8,170 bases of DNA from Candidatus Poseidoniaceae archaeon (GCA_022452125.1 JAKURJ010000031.1:1-8170), one strand, 5' to 3'. Positions 1 to 5,860 are shown, numbered from the stretch's first letter. Notes: generated from the sequence alone by a model not told the origin. Numbers and translations are program-made.

Positions 1-562
1 CCATTATTGGCTTACCATCAGAGAGTACGAGTCGCACGAATCCCATTATCCAACCATCGCTTCTTGGACGACCTAAATCTGGTCTTGGCTCGTTTAACAG
101 AACTTTGCCGCATGCTTTGCACCTTACACAGGTCACTTCCCACATTGGTTGGGCAAATGCGCAACAAGAATCTTCAGAATCCGAAACATTGCGGACTTGC
201 TGCAAACGCATGGCCGTTTGTTTCGTGCATGGAGCTTCCTCTCCAGCAAAGAATCCAGTTACTCTTGAGAGAACTAACCAACCTGAAACCGTCCACAAAC
301 CGAATCCAAAAGGAGCAGAACCGTGAGCGAGACTGACCCAACCAAATGTTAGCGGAATAATTGCGAATACTAACGCCAGCCAGTAGAAAAGTCGCATATG
401 TAGAACTCTTTGGATAAGATGCGCGTCAACATATACTGGTTCAGGATGAGGAGGAAATTGTTCATTCCAAGATTTAACACGAGGGAAAGTCAAGAACGGA
501 ATCCTAGTAATCATGTAGGCCAAAACAGCCCCACTAAAGAACTCAAATGATTCAATCCACAT
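1..562 (-). CDS. Uncharacterised membrane protein with CxxCxxC cluster (partial, 3' end beyond window)
   Basis: An open frame of 187 codons starts at ATG 562-560 and is still open at the left edge, so the C-terminus is missing. The start lies 1 nt after the aminotransferase stop (TGA 566-564), which indicates translational coupling in one operon. The N-terminal third is hydrophobic (residues 8-24), a clear membrane segment follows at about 58-79, and a weaker one lies at 84-105. A soluble part then carries Cys112, Cys133, Cys134 and a CxxCxxC motif (Cys145, Cys148, Cys151, in TCVRCKACGKVL), which looks like a zinc-ribbon knuckle. I do not recognise the family. The frame has good codon structure throughout, and the plus-strand frames over this stretch are its shadows. 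A small membrane-anchored metal-binding protein is the most that can be inferred. Confidence 0.75.
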   Translation of the reverse strand, partial: MWIESFEFFSGAVLAYMITRIPFLTFPRVKSWNEQFPPHPEPVYVDAHLIQRVLHMRLFYWLALVFAIIPLTFGWVSLAHGSAPFGFGLWTVSGWLVLSRVTGFFAGEEAPCTKQTAMRLQQVRNVSDSEDSCCAFAQPMWEVTCVRCKACGKVLLNEPRPDLGRPRSDGWIMGFVRLVLSDGKPIM

Positions 563-563
563 T

Positions 564-1712
564 TCAATCGCCGCGCAGACGCTTTAGGACAACTTCCGTC
601 TTGTCCATACCAAGTGAAATATCATCCCTCGAGATGGTGTATGCAAACCTAAGATGGCCCTCACCTGAAGGACCAAATGCACTACCTGGAGAACACAGAA
701 CTCCGCCTTTTAGTAATTCAAGAGCGACTTCCTCGCTGCTCATTCCGGGAACTTCCACCTTAGGGAATACGTAAAATGCGCCCTCTGGAACATGGCATTG
801 CACCCCTGGCATAGCATTCAATCTAGAGCAGATTATATCTCTCCTAGCCTTGAACTCAGCACACATTTCATCAGGATAATCATCAGCTTCATTGATTGCA
901 GCAAGTACTGCGTACTGCATTGCATCATTAGAACAGGCGGTAATGTAATATTGTAACTTAATCATTTGATTCATTGCATCTTTGTTTGCAGACATAATGT
1001 ATCCGATTCTCCATCCTGTCATTGCATAGGTCTTCGAGAATGAATTGATGAGAATGACTCTTTTATCATCACTACCAACAAATGATACGTGCTCATTATC
1101 GAACACGATTCTATCATACACTTCATCAGTAATAATCCACAGGTCATGGCGTTGGGCGAATGCTAACAATTCATCTCTCTGTTCAGTAGTAATCGTAGCA
1201 CCTGTTGGATTGGAAGGGAAATTGTATAGAATTGCAACTGTATTCTCATCAACTAGACTCTCAAGATGCTCTATTGTTGGAACGAATTCGTTCTCAAAGA
1301 GACATTCGTAAAATCTTGGTTCTCCACCCCAAAGCCCAACATCTGGGCCGTACAAAGGGAAGTATGGTTCTGGGAGAAGAACATTCTTCCCTGGGTCAAC
1401 TAATGATGCAAAAATATTGAGCAGAGCGTTCGTTCCACTCATTGTCATGCAAACATTGCCTTCATCAAGACCCGGGCTAAGGTGGTGCCATGATTCTGCA
1501 ATTTTCCTGCGCAGTGCCGGAAGTCCAGCAGTAGTGGTGTACTTATTGTGACCATCATTCATAGCTTGGTACATCGCGTCAATTGCAATTTTTGGAGGCT
1601 GAAAATCAGGCTCTCCTAAGCCGAATGAAATAACATCATCACCAGCCATGTCAAACATTTTCCTAACGCCTGTAGGCTGGATGTCTAAAGCACGCTTGGA
1701 GAATCCACGCAT
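564..1712 (-). CDS. PLP-dependent class I aminotransferase (aspartate/aromatic type)
   Basis: This 382-residue protein is full length for fold-type I aminotransferases, which move an amino group between an amino acid and a 2-oxo acid in the cytoplasm. Visible signatures are the N-terminal GLGEPDF (31-37), Tyr58 in the NKYTTTAG segment, SNPTG with Asn168, TDEVYD with Asp196 and Tyr199 (cofactor ring contacts), the SFSKTYAMTGWRIGY block with Schiff-base Lys227 and Arg235 (phosphate contact), and Arg355 in HLRFAY, which binds the substrate alpha-carboxylate. All catalytic residues are present. The ATG at 1712 puts the MRGFSKRALDIQPTGVRK start where archaeal AspC-like enzymes begin. It lies 25 nt after the subtilase stop and is followed after 1 nt by a membrane protein gene, so it is probably the middle gene of an operon. 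Substrate (aspartate, aromatic or branched) cannot be decided from the sequence. Confidence 0.93.
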   Translation of the reverse strand: MRGFSKRALDIQPTGVRKMFDMAGDDVISFGLGEPDFQPPKIAIDAMYQAMNDGHNKYTTTAGLPALRRKIAESWHHLSPGLDEGNVCMTMSGTNALLNIFASLVDPGKNVLLPEPYFPLYGPDVGLWGGEPRFYECLFENEFVPTIEHLESLVDENTVAILYNFPSNPTGATITTEQRDELLAFAQRHDLWIITDEVYDRIVFDNEHVSFVGSDDKRVILINSFSKTYAMTGWRIGYIMSANKDAMNQMIKLQYYITACSNDAMQYAVLAAINEADDYPDEMCAEFKARRDIICSRLNAMPGVQCHVPEGAFYVFPKVEVPGMSSEEVALELLKGGVLCSPGSAFGPSGEGHLRFAYTISRDDISLGMDKTEVVLKRLRGD

Positions 1713-1737
1713 GTAAGGACCAAAACGAGCCTACTTT

Positions 1738-2883
1738 TCAAGATGAGCCATCTTTCACGTCATCTTCCACGAGTACAGCCTCTAATGGCATCTCATCATC
1801 TGGAAGTCGAATGTCACCTGATTTTTCTGAAACAACCGCTAGTTGAAGAGGCTCATCTTGACGCTGGTGAATAGCGACCCATACTCCGAAAATGATTACT
1901 GCGAAAGTTACAGTGGCGATAAACAAAGTTCGGCCGAGAGAATCTCCACTGCCCATTGCATCGACATTGCCGCCACCGACCACTGTATCCCATGAGATCA
2001 TTGACGATGCTCCATCAGCATCTACTCCTCTAACGATAATCATGTTGTAACCGCTTGGAAGATTATCAGTATCTACTGTGAACATGAATTCAAACGCCTC
2101 GTAGGTACTCATTGCGCCTTCAACGGATTCGTACATTACTTCAGTCCACGTATCTCCACCATCTGTGGAATACTCAATCTTCTCCATTGCAGCACCTCGA
2201 GACCAAGCAAGGCCTGTGTAAGTATTAACAGTACCTTGGGTTGAGATATTCTCTATGTGGACTTGCAAATCTAGGTTCATATCAGAAGTAGTAATTCCTG
2301 TCATGTTTAGGTATTGAGCGGTCCAAACCGCATCATGACCGTGTACTAGGCCCCATCCGAAATCCTTGTTCCAATGCGGGTCGTGCTCAGGTTGACTTGC
2401 TTCACCCATTCTAGTTGCAGTTGAACGGAGAATTTCTCTAATAACTAGAGGATTGATTTCATCATTTACTTCCATCATCAATGCGATGATACCAGTCACT
2501 GCAGGTGTTGCATAAGATGTTCCTGAACCTCTCCCAGTGTATCCATTTTGTGAAGCATCTCCACCAAGGAAGTTGTTACATCCGCCAGATGTGACACATG
2601 CTTCAGCTTGTATGATGTTGGTTCCTGGCGCAGTAACATCTGGTTTCATCTCATCAATTGGGTTTGAATTTCCATTATCTCTTCTTGGGCCTCGACTGGA
2701 ATAGGAAGCAATCTCGTCATCATCCCTATCGATTGTATTCAAGTCATTAGTTGCTCCAACTGTTATAGAAAGCGAGGAAGATCCCATTCCAGACAAACCA
2801 TCGTTGTCGGGACCATCATTACCTGCTGCTACGCTTACAGTAACCCCTGCAAGAGTAGCTTCGTCGAGGATTCTAGAATGCAT
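1738..2883 (-). CDS. Subtilase, C-terminal half (oxyanion Asn, catalytic Ser, membrane anchor), downstream of in-frame TAG
   Basis: This 381-residue frame continues the subtilisin-like (S8) domain that begins at 3876 and is in the same phase. Only a TAG and eight sense codons lie between the halves. It contains the oxyanion-hole Asn22 (VAAGNDGP), the YSSRGP segment, KPDVTAPGT and the catalytic Ser123 in GTSYATP. The peptidase domain ends near residue 190. A beta-rich region with TDGGDTW follows (about 200-300), then a transmembrane helix (about 319-338) and a short acidic cytoplasmic tail, so the intact protein would be held on the outer face of the membrane. The ATG at 2883 is only the first Met after the TAG. 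A GGGGAGG run ends 2 nt before it, too close for a normal ribosome site. Alone, this half lacks the catalytic Asp and His and should be inactive. Confidence 0.85.
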   Translation of the reverse strand: MHSRILDEATLAGVTVSVAAGNDGPDNDGLSGMGSSSLSITVGATNDLNTIDRDDDEIASYSSRGPRRDNGNSNPIDEMKPDVTAPGTNIIQAEACVTSGGCNNFLGGDASQNGYTGRGSGTSYATPAVTGIIALMMEVNDEINPLVIREILRSTATRMGEASQPEHDPHWNKDFGWGLVHGHDAVWTAQYLNMTGITTSDMNLDLQVHIENISTQGTVNTYTGLAWSRGAAMEKIEYSTDGGDTWTEVMYESVEGAMSTYEAFEFMFTVDTDNLPSGYNMIIVRGVDADGASSMISWDTVVGGGNVDAMGSGDSLGRTLFIATVTFAVIIFGVWVAIHQRQDEPLQLAVVSEKSGDIRLPDDEMPLEAVLVEDDVKDGSS

Positions 2884-2907
2884 GTCCTCCCCGTCACTTC
2901 CACCGTT

Positions 2908-2910
2908 CTA
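2908..2910 (-). other. In-frame amber codon inside the subtilase catalytic domain
   Basis: The codons around it read ACT AGC CAT TAG AAC GGT GGA AGT, and the frame is otherwise open for 712 codons from ATG 3876 to TGA 1740-1738. All catalytic residues survive on the two sides. None of the other five protein stops visible in the window is TAG (they are TAA or TGA). A one-base nonsense mutation, a consensus error or suppression would all look the same here. Confidence 0.9.
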
Positions 2911-3876
2911 ATGGCTAGTGATTCCCCAAGATAGGGAGATGATATCGATACCATACAGGCTTTCATCTACGCCCGGCCACGCAGTGTCTTTGTTGTCAAT
3001 AATCCACTGCAAACCGTTCATTGCGGACTCATAGAACTCTTGAGAAAGAAGATAATTTTCGAATGGCCCAGCACCAGCATCTGTTCCGATTCTTACATCG
3101 ATAAGGCTTGCATTAGGGGCAGAACCTTCGAATCCAGTTTGCTCTCCATTTGCATCCAAACCTGTTGCTGCAGCCATTCCCATGCACGCAGTACCGTGTT
3201 GGTTTCCGTCATCTGGGTCGAAGGAGCCATCGGTTTCACGACCACCTGCAAGGATACATTCTGGGTCTGTGTGTACGAAACAAACCGCATCATAGCCGGC
3301 TACGAACTTATCCTTTAGACCAGGGTGCTCGTTGTCAGTTCCGGTATCGACCATTGCAATGTTAATTCCTGCACCCTTCATTGGGCTGTGATTCCATGCA
3401 GTGTGCGGATATTCTTCTGACTGTTCAGCCAAGATGTTAGGAGTTTGAACGTCTCCCCAAAGAATCACTTGACCGTATCTCTCAACCATTACGACACCAT
3501 CGATTTGAGACAAATCCCAAGAATCTGTTGAATTGATTACTCCCAATAATACAGCATCTACTGCTTCGATAACATCTGTTATCTGATAGCCTAGAGATTC
3601 TAGGTGAGCAACATCTGAATCAGTAACATCTCTGCCATAAGACAGGCCGATTCCTGCTGGACCATCCAATGTTTCTAGAGAATCATGAATTCCATTTCTG
3701 TTTGAATCTAATGGGGTTCTTTCCCACCAATCCAACTCTTCATGGATTACTGGAGTCATTTGAGGAATTACTGTCGTCCAACCTTCTTCGTGGTCAACTT
3801 CGTTTCCAAGTGAACCGGTCAACGGAGCCATGAACAAAAGCAGACAAATGAATGTGAAACCTTGACGCATAGCCAT
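2908..3876 (-). CDS. Subtilase, N-terminal half (signal peptide, prodomain, catalytic Asp and His), ends at in-frame TAG
   Basis: Read from ATG 3876 the product has 322 residues; a GTG at 3897 would add seven. I prefer the ATG because it gives a standard signal peptide (MAMRQGFTFICLLLFMAPL) and because a TATA-like AGATATT is centred 25 nt upstream, as for leaderless archaeal mRNA. A DSNRNGIHD loop (57-65) resembles calcium-binding type-3 repeats. Residues 77-140 look like an I9-type inhibitory propeptide. The peptidase domain then shows catalytic Asp177 (AMVDTGTDNEHPG) and His227 (QHGTACMG). The frame stops at TAG 2910-2908 right after the SLSWG strand, before the oxyanion Asn and catalytic Ser, which lie in frame further on. 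Uninterrupted from the ATG, the enzyme would have 712 residues. It follows tRNA-Trp and precedes an aminotransferase. Confidence 0.85.
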   Translation of the reverse strand: MAMRQGFTFICLLLFMAPLTGSLGNEVDHEEGWTTVIPQMTPVIHEELDWWERTPLDSNRNGIHDSLETLDGPAGIGLSYGRDVTDSDVAHLESLGYQITDVIEAVDAVLLGVINSTDSWDLSQIDGVVMVERYGQVILWGDVQTPNILAEQSEEYPHTAWNHSPMKGAGINIAMVDTGTDNEHPGLKDKFVAGYDAVCFVHTDPECILAGGRETDGSFDPDDGNQHGTACMGMAAATGLDANGEQTGFEGSAPNASLIDVRIGTDAGAGPFENYLLSQEFYESAMNGLQWIIDNKDTAWPGVDESLYGIDIISLSWGITSH

Positions 3877-3897
3877 CCCTGTTATTCCTGAAGTCAC

Positions 3898-3904
3898 AAT
3901 ATCT
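3898..3904 (-). promoter_or_regulatory. TATA-like box of the subtilase gene
   Basis: AGATATT on the minus strand is centred about 25 nt before ATG 3876, the usual spacing of an archaeal box A to a leaderless start. The sequence match is modest. Confidence 0.35.
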
Positions 3905-3985
3905 CATCAACATGTTGGTCTCATGGTTGATTGAAGATGGGTGGAGCACAGGGAGTTGAACCCCGACCGGCTGGTATCTTCTGAT

Positions 3986-4020
3986 CCGCCACTAAGTTTT
4001 GTGTGTACGGCTGGTGGCGG
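3986..4020 (-). other. 7-bp hairpin in the 3' part of the tRNA-Trp intron
   Basis: CCGCCAC and GTGGCGG form a perfect 7-bp stem with a 21-nt loop between the box C/D domain and the 3' splice site. It would make the intron a junction of three helices: the splice-site helix, the C/D stem and this hairpin. Confidence 0.7.
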
Positions 4021-4024
4021 GAGT

Positions 4025-4087
4025 CACAGGTCGGTCTTCCAGTTGATCATCACAATCTTCAGACCTTTACCATTCGTCATTCCCGTG
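4025..4087 (-). ncRNA. Box C/D guide RNA inside the tRNA-Trp intron
   Basis: Intron positions 4-66 fold as an archaeal box C/D RNA. The terminal stem is CACGGG/CCTGTG (one G-U pair) and a 3-nt bulge A-A-U follows. Box C is ATGACGA (4080-4074), D' is CTGA (4062-4059), C' is GTGATGA (4053-4047) and box D is CCGA (4034-4031), directly against the stem. The D guide spacer is exactly 12 nt and the D' spacer is 11 nt. CAACTGGA (4045-4038) pairs over 8 bp with UCCAG of the anticodon loop plus UUG of the intron, and the fifth base upstream of box D pairs with C34. That predicts 2'-O-methylation of the wobble base before splicing. Intron-borne guides of this type are established for pre-tRNA-Trp in Haloferax and other euryarchaea. 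The target of the D' guide is not resolved. Confidence 0.85.
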
Positions 4088-4150
4088 CAACTGGAGCCAG
4101 CTATACTACCAGGTTATACTATACTCCCCCGTATTGTTTACCCTTCAGCT

Positions 4151-4258
4151 TCATTGCTTAGCCTGTCGGCGAGCACGCTTACGACGTCGTAGCTTTTTCT
4201 TACGCCACTTCCATCGCTGATTACCAGTCTTCTTCCACGCTCTGGAACCTCGCTTCAT
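4151..4258 (-). CDS. rpl41e: Large ribosomal subunit protein eL41
   Basis: A 35-codon gene (ATG 4258, TGA 4153-4151) encodes a peptide with 19 Lys/Arg residues. Its core RWKWRKKKLRRRKRARRQ (15-32) closely matches the eL41 family pattern of a Trp-Lys/Arg start followed by one continuous basic helix. eL41 bridges the two ribosomal subunits and is found in archaea and eukaryotes but not bacteria. Compared with the 25-residue human protein there is an N-terminal extension of about a dozen residues (MKRGSRAWKKTGNQ), which gives three Trp in total (8, 16, 18). A TATA-like CATATAG is centred about 32 nt before the ATG, implying a leader of only a few nucleotides. tRNA-Trp follows after 22 nt, probably on the same transcript. 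The gene is below common length cut-offs and easily missed. Confidence 0.85.
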   Translation of the reverse strand: MKRGSRAWKKTGNQRWKWRKKKLRRRKRARRQAKQ

Positions 4259-4286
4259 GGTGAACAATCCGCCGACCAACCTTCCC

Positions 4287-4293
4287 TATATGA
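4287..4293 (-). promoter_or_regulatory. TATA-like box for eL41 / tRNA-Trp
   Basis: CATATAG lies in the 63-nt gap between the pirin stop and the eL41 start, centred about 32 nt before ATG 4258. The expected start of transcription would be roughly 6 nt before the ATG. Confidence 0.5.
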
Positions 4294-4301
4294 GGACTTC
4301 C

Positions 4302-4321
4302 CAAAGAAAGGAAAACGAAAT
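4302..4321 (-). terminator. T-rich tract after the pirin gene
   Basis: Directly after the pirin TAA the minus strand reads TTTCGTTTTCCTTTCTTT, a pyrimidine tract with 12 T in 18 bases and no hairpin. Archaeal RNA polymerase terminates at such U-rich stretches. The position between the pirin stop and the eL41 promoter fits a terminator. Confidence 0.45.
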
Positions 4322-5158
4322 TTAAGCTAAAATTCCGTTCCTGTAGTCTTCTATGGCTTGCATAATTTCTTCTCTGGTGTTCATGACGAATGGTCCATAA
4401 CGAGCTATTGGCTCATTAATTTCAGGACCTGCAAGAATCAGAAATTCGCTATCCTTAGTAGCATTGATTACTACTTGAGAACCATTTGTCAAAAGTGCGA
4501 GTGAGCCGTCTTTCAGTTTCTTTCCTTCAACCTTAATTTCACCCTTGAAAACATACAACATAGCATTCAAATCAACTTCAAAATCTTTCAGTAAATCTGC
4601 ACCTTTCTCCATTTTTACGTGCACATATGTGATTGGAATAACTGTATCAATTGATGATTCAACTCCAAGACACTCTCCAGCAACAACTCTAGCCCATACT
4701 CCATCACTTTGTGCGATAGGAGATTCTGAGGCCATGATATCTTGATATCTTGGTGCCATCATTTTGTCTTTGGCTGGAAGGTTTACCCAAATTTGGAAAC
4801 CGTGCATCAATCCTCCTTCTTGCATCATCTTTTCAGTTGGTAATTCCGAATGTATGATTCCTTTTCCAGCGGTCATCCATTGTACATCACCAGGAGTTAG
4901 TTTTCCCTTGTTACCAGCGCTGTCTTCGTGTTCCATCTCGCCGTGCATCAGGTAGGTTACTGTCTCAAATCCTCTATGTGGGTGCCATGGAGCCCCAACA
5001 GCTTCTCCCGGACCGTAATCAACTGGACCCATTTCATCGAGTAGCAAAAATGGACTCATCAGCATCCCCATTGCTGCTGGCCTTCTTACTTTGAAACCCC
5101 CACCCTCGAGTACGGTATGAGTTGGTACGACTGATTTGACTGCGCGCATTCGCTCCAT
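4322..5158 (-). CDS. Pirin family bicupin protein
   Basis: This 278-residue protein has the two-cupin pirin layout. The N-terminal cupin carries the metal-binding set of the family in normal spacing: His59 and His61 in PWHPHRGFETVTYL, then His103 and Glu105 in GKGIIHSELP. GFQIWVNLPAKDKMMAPRYQ (120-139) is the usual pirin linker motif, and the C-terminal half (about 165-255) forms the second cupin with no obvious metal set. Pirins bind Fe(II)/Fe(III); bacterial and eukaryotic members act as quercetinases or as transcription cofactors, and the archaeal role is unknown. Two Met codons, 1 and 4, could start the protein. I keep ATG 5158 because a TATA-like CTATATG is centred about 34 nt before it. 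A perfect palindrome overlaps that box. A T-rich tract follows the stop, so the gene is probably transcribed alone. Confidence 0.93.
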   Translation of the reverse strand: MERMRAVKSVVPTHTVLEGGGFKVRRPAAMGMLMSPFLLLDEMGPVDYGPGEAVGAPWHPHRGFETVTYLMHGEMEHEDSAGNKGKLTPGDVQWMTAGKGIIHSELPTEKMMQEGGLMHGFQIWVNLPAKDKMMAPRYQDIMASESPIAQSDGVWARVVAGECLGVESSIDTVIPITYVHVKMEKGADLLKDFEVDLNAMLYVFKGEIKVEGKKLKDGSLALLTNGSQVVINATKDSEFLILAGPEINEPIARYGPFVMNTREEIMQAIEDYRNGILA

Positions 5159-5187
5159 GATTTGACCAATTTATGCTGCATTATCTA

Positions 5188-5195
5188 GCATATAG
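5188..5195 (-). promoter_or_regulatory. TATA-like box of the pirin gene
   Basis: CTATATGC on the minus strand is centred about 34 nt before ATG 5158, giving a predicted leader of about 8 nt. A second AT-rich element, CATAAATT, at 5167-5174 is too near the start codon to serve. Confidence 0.45.
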
Positions 5196-5211
5196 TACCA
5201 TGTATGGTACT
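5194..5211. promoter_or_regulatory. 18-bp palindrome, candidate operator of the pirin gene
   Basis: AGTACCAT-GT-ATGGTACT is a perfect 8-bp inverted repeat with a 2-bp centre. It overlaps the upstream edge of the pirin TATA-like box, where a dimeric regulator would block or help binding of the general transcription factors. It lies 11 bp beyond the end of the encoded CCA of tRNA-Arg. Confidence 0.5.
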
Positions 5212-5221
5212 GCCAATGACG

Positions 5222-5298
5222 TGGCGGGCGTACGGGGATTCGAACCCCGGTTATCGGCTTAGAAGGCCGAGGTGATATCCAGACTACACTATACGCCC
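5222..5298 (-). tRNA. tRNA-Arg (anticodon UCU), CCA encoded
   Basis: The acceptor stem GGGCGTA/TACGCCC pairs fully, with G73 as discriminator followed by an encoded CCA (5224-5222). The D-stem GTG/CAC has one U13/U22 mismatch. The anticodon stem is TCGGC/GCCGA with loop CTTCTAA, anticodon TCT, reading AGA. The T-arm is CGGGG-TTCGAAT-CCCCG, and G15-C48 is kept. There is no intron. It starts 32 nt after the stop of the SprT-like gene on the same strand, so it may be transcribed with it. Confidence 0.96.
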
Positions 5299-5330
5299 AA
5301 ACCCCCCGGAGGGAATCACCTCTATCACCT

Positions 5331-5819
5331 TTACAGTGGTCTTGCACATTTGTGACAGCGAATCGGTTTGCGAACTGTTGAGCGCTTCCATTCATAGCCG
5401 CAATGCTTGCAGGACCACGATTTTACCTTTACAGAATCAAGATATTCTTCTCGCTTTTCCTGGAGCATTGGAGAATCAGAGATTGAAACACCGGGTGCAA
5501 TATCATCAACTGCATCATGCAATTCTTTGGAATGATTCAGAACGCCAGAAGCGTGAACCAATTCGTGGGCCAGAGTATGGCGAAGTAAATCTGGTTCTTC
5601 GACTAGTCTCGGGTGCAAACCTATTGTTATTGGACCTGGGTCCAATCCTAGCCTTCGCCTGCGAACAAGTTCTGCATTACCTTCCTCAAACCTAGTCATT
5701 CCCAAGCGACTATCATCTTCCTCCAACCATATGATTGAAACTCTGTCTGCAAGCCATCTTGTGAAGATGTTTTCAGGAATCTGTGGAATCAACTCTGCGA
5801 GTACTTCATCCACGTCCAT
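5331..5819 (-). CDS. SprT-like zinc metalloprotease-fold protein
   Basis: From ATG 5819 the protein has 162 residues. It contains a HExxH zinc site (His85, Glu86, His89 in HTLAHELVHASG) and a third likely ligand His96 in NHSKELH, the SprT/Spartan arrangement. It ends in a four-Cys zinc ribbon (CKHCGYEW at 137 and CHKC at 155), as in SprT proteins. Spartan relatives cut proteins crosslinked to DNA, but the role of archaeal SprT-like proteins is not established. The frame stays open upstream to an ATG at 5894; I reject that start because those 25 residues carry no family features, cover a DNA hairpin and would begin 2 nt from the divergent tRNA-Ala. tRNA-Arg follows after 32 nt. Confidence 0.87.
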   Translation of the reverse strand: MDVDEVLAELIPQIPENIFTRWLADRVSIIWLEEDDSRLGMTRFEEGNAELVRRRRLGLDPGPITIGLHPRLVEEPDLLRHTLAHELVHASGVLNHSKELHDAVDDIAPGVSISDSPMLQEKREEYLDSVKVKSWSCKHCGYEWKRSTVRKPIRCHKCARPL

Positions 5820-5860
5820 GTCATGCCCAGCAGGACCTAATTGAGAAGCCTTATGATTGG

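Larger units (their letters stand above)
3941..4128 (-). tRNA. tRNA-Trp (anticodon CCA) with a 115-nt intron at 37/38
   Basis: Exon 1 is 4128-4091 and exon 2 is 3975-3941; the intron is 4090-3976. Conserved tRNA parts are all present: U8/A14, D-stem GTAT/GTAT (with G-U pairs at both ends), G18-G19, the A15-U48 Levitt pair, anticodon stem GCTGG/CCAGC, loop C32 U33 C34 C35 A36 G37 A38, a 4-nt variable loop, and T-arm CGGGG-TTCAACT-CCCTG. The splice site fits a slightly imperfect bulge-helix-bulge: exon 32-35 CTCC faces intron 110-113 GAAG (one C/A mismatch at C34), with the bulges A36 G37^U1 and A114 U115^A38. Acceptor pairs 2-7 form (GGAGTA/TGCTCC), but G1 faces A72 and the next base is C where a Trp tRNA should have A73. 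CCA is not encoded. The gene begins 22 nt after the eL41 stop and is probably cotranscribed with it. Confidence 0.88.

Noticed and set aside
7..336. Plus-strand frame of 109 codons (and overlapping shorter ones) at the left edge
   Set aside because: It is the antisense of a continuous minus-strand frame that has membrane segments, a CxxCxxC motif and a start coupled to the aminotransferase. The plus-strand translation shows no domain features.
2908..2910. Pyrrolysine as the reading of the subtilase TAG
   Set aside because: No pylT-like tRNA or pyl gene is visible and the residue has no known role in subtilases. A mutation or consensus error is simpler; the point is kept only as a check in the findings.
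3941..4020. Resemblance of the exon 2 end to the 3' end of a tmRNA
   Set aside because: No alanyl-tRNA-like 5' end or tag reading frame is present, tmRNA is not archaeal, and the full tRNA-Trp with 37/38 intron accounts for the sequence.
4024..4027. GTGA in the intron as box D
   Set aside because: It lies inside the closing stem of the guide RNA and gives no N+5 match. CCGA at 4034-4031 gives a 12-nt spacer, abuts the stem and puts C34 exactly at N+5.
3941..4192. Plus-strand frame of 83 codons
   Set aside because: It is antisense to tRNA-Trp, its intron and the end of eL41. The RNA structure fully explains this sequence.
5171..5395. Minus-strand frame of 74 codons
   Set aside because: It runs through tRNA-Arg and the pirin promoter and is an accidental frame.
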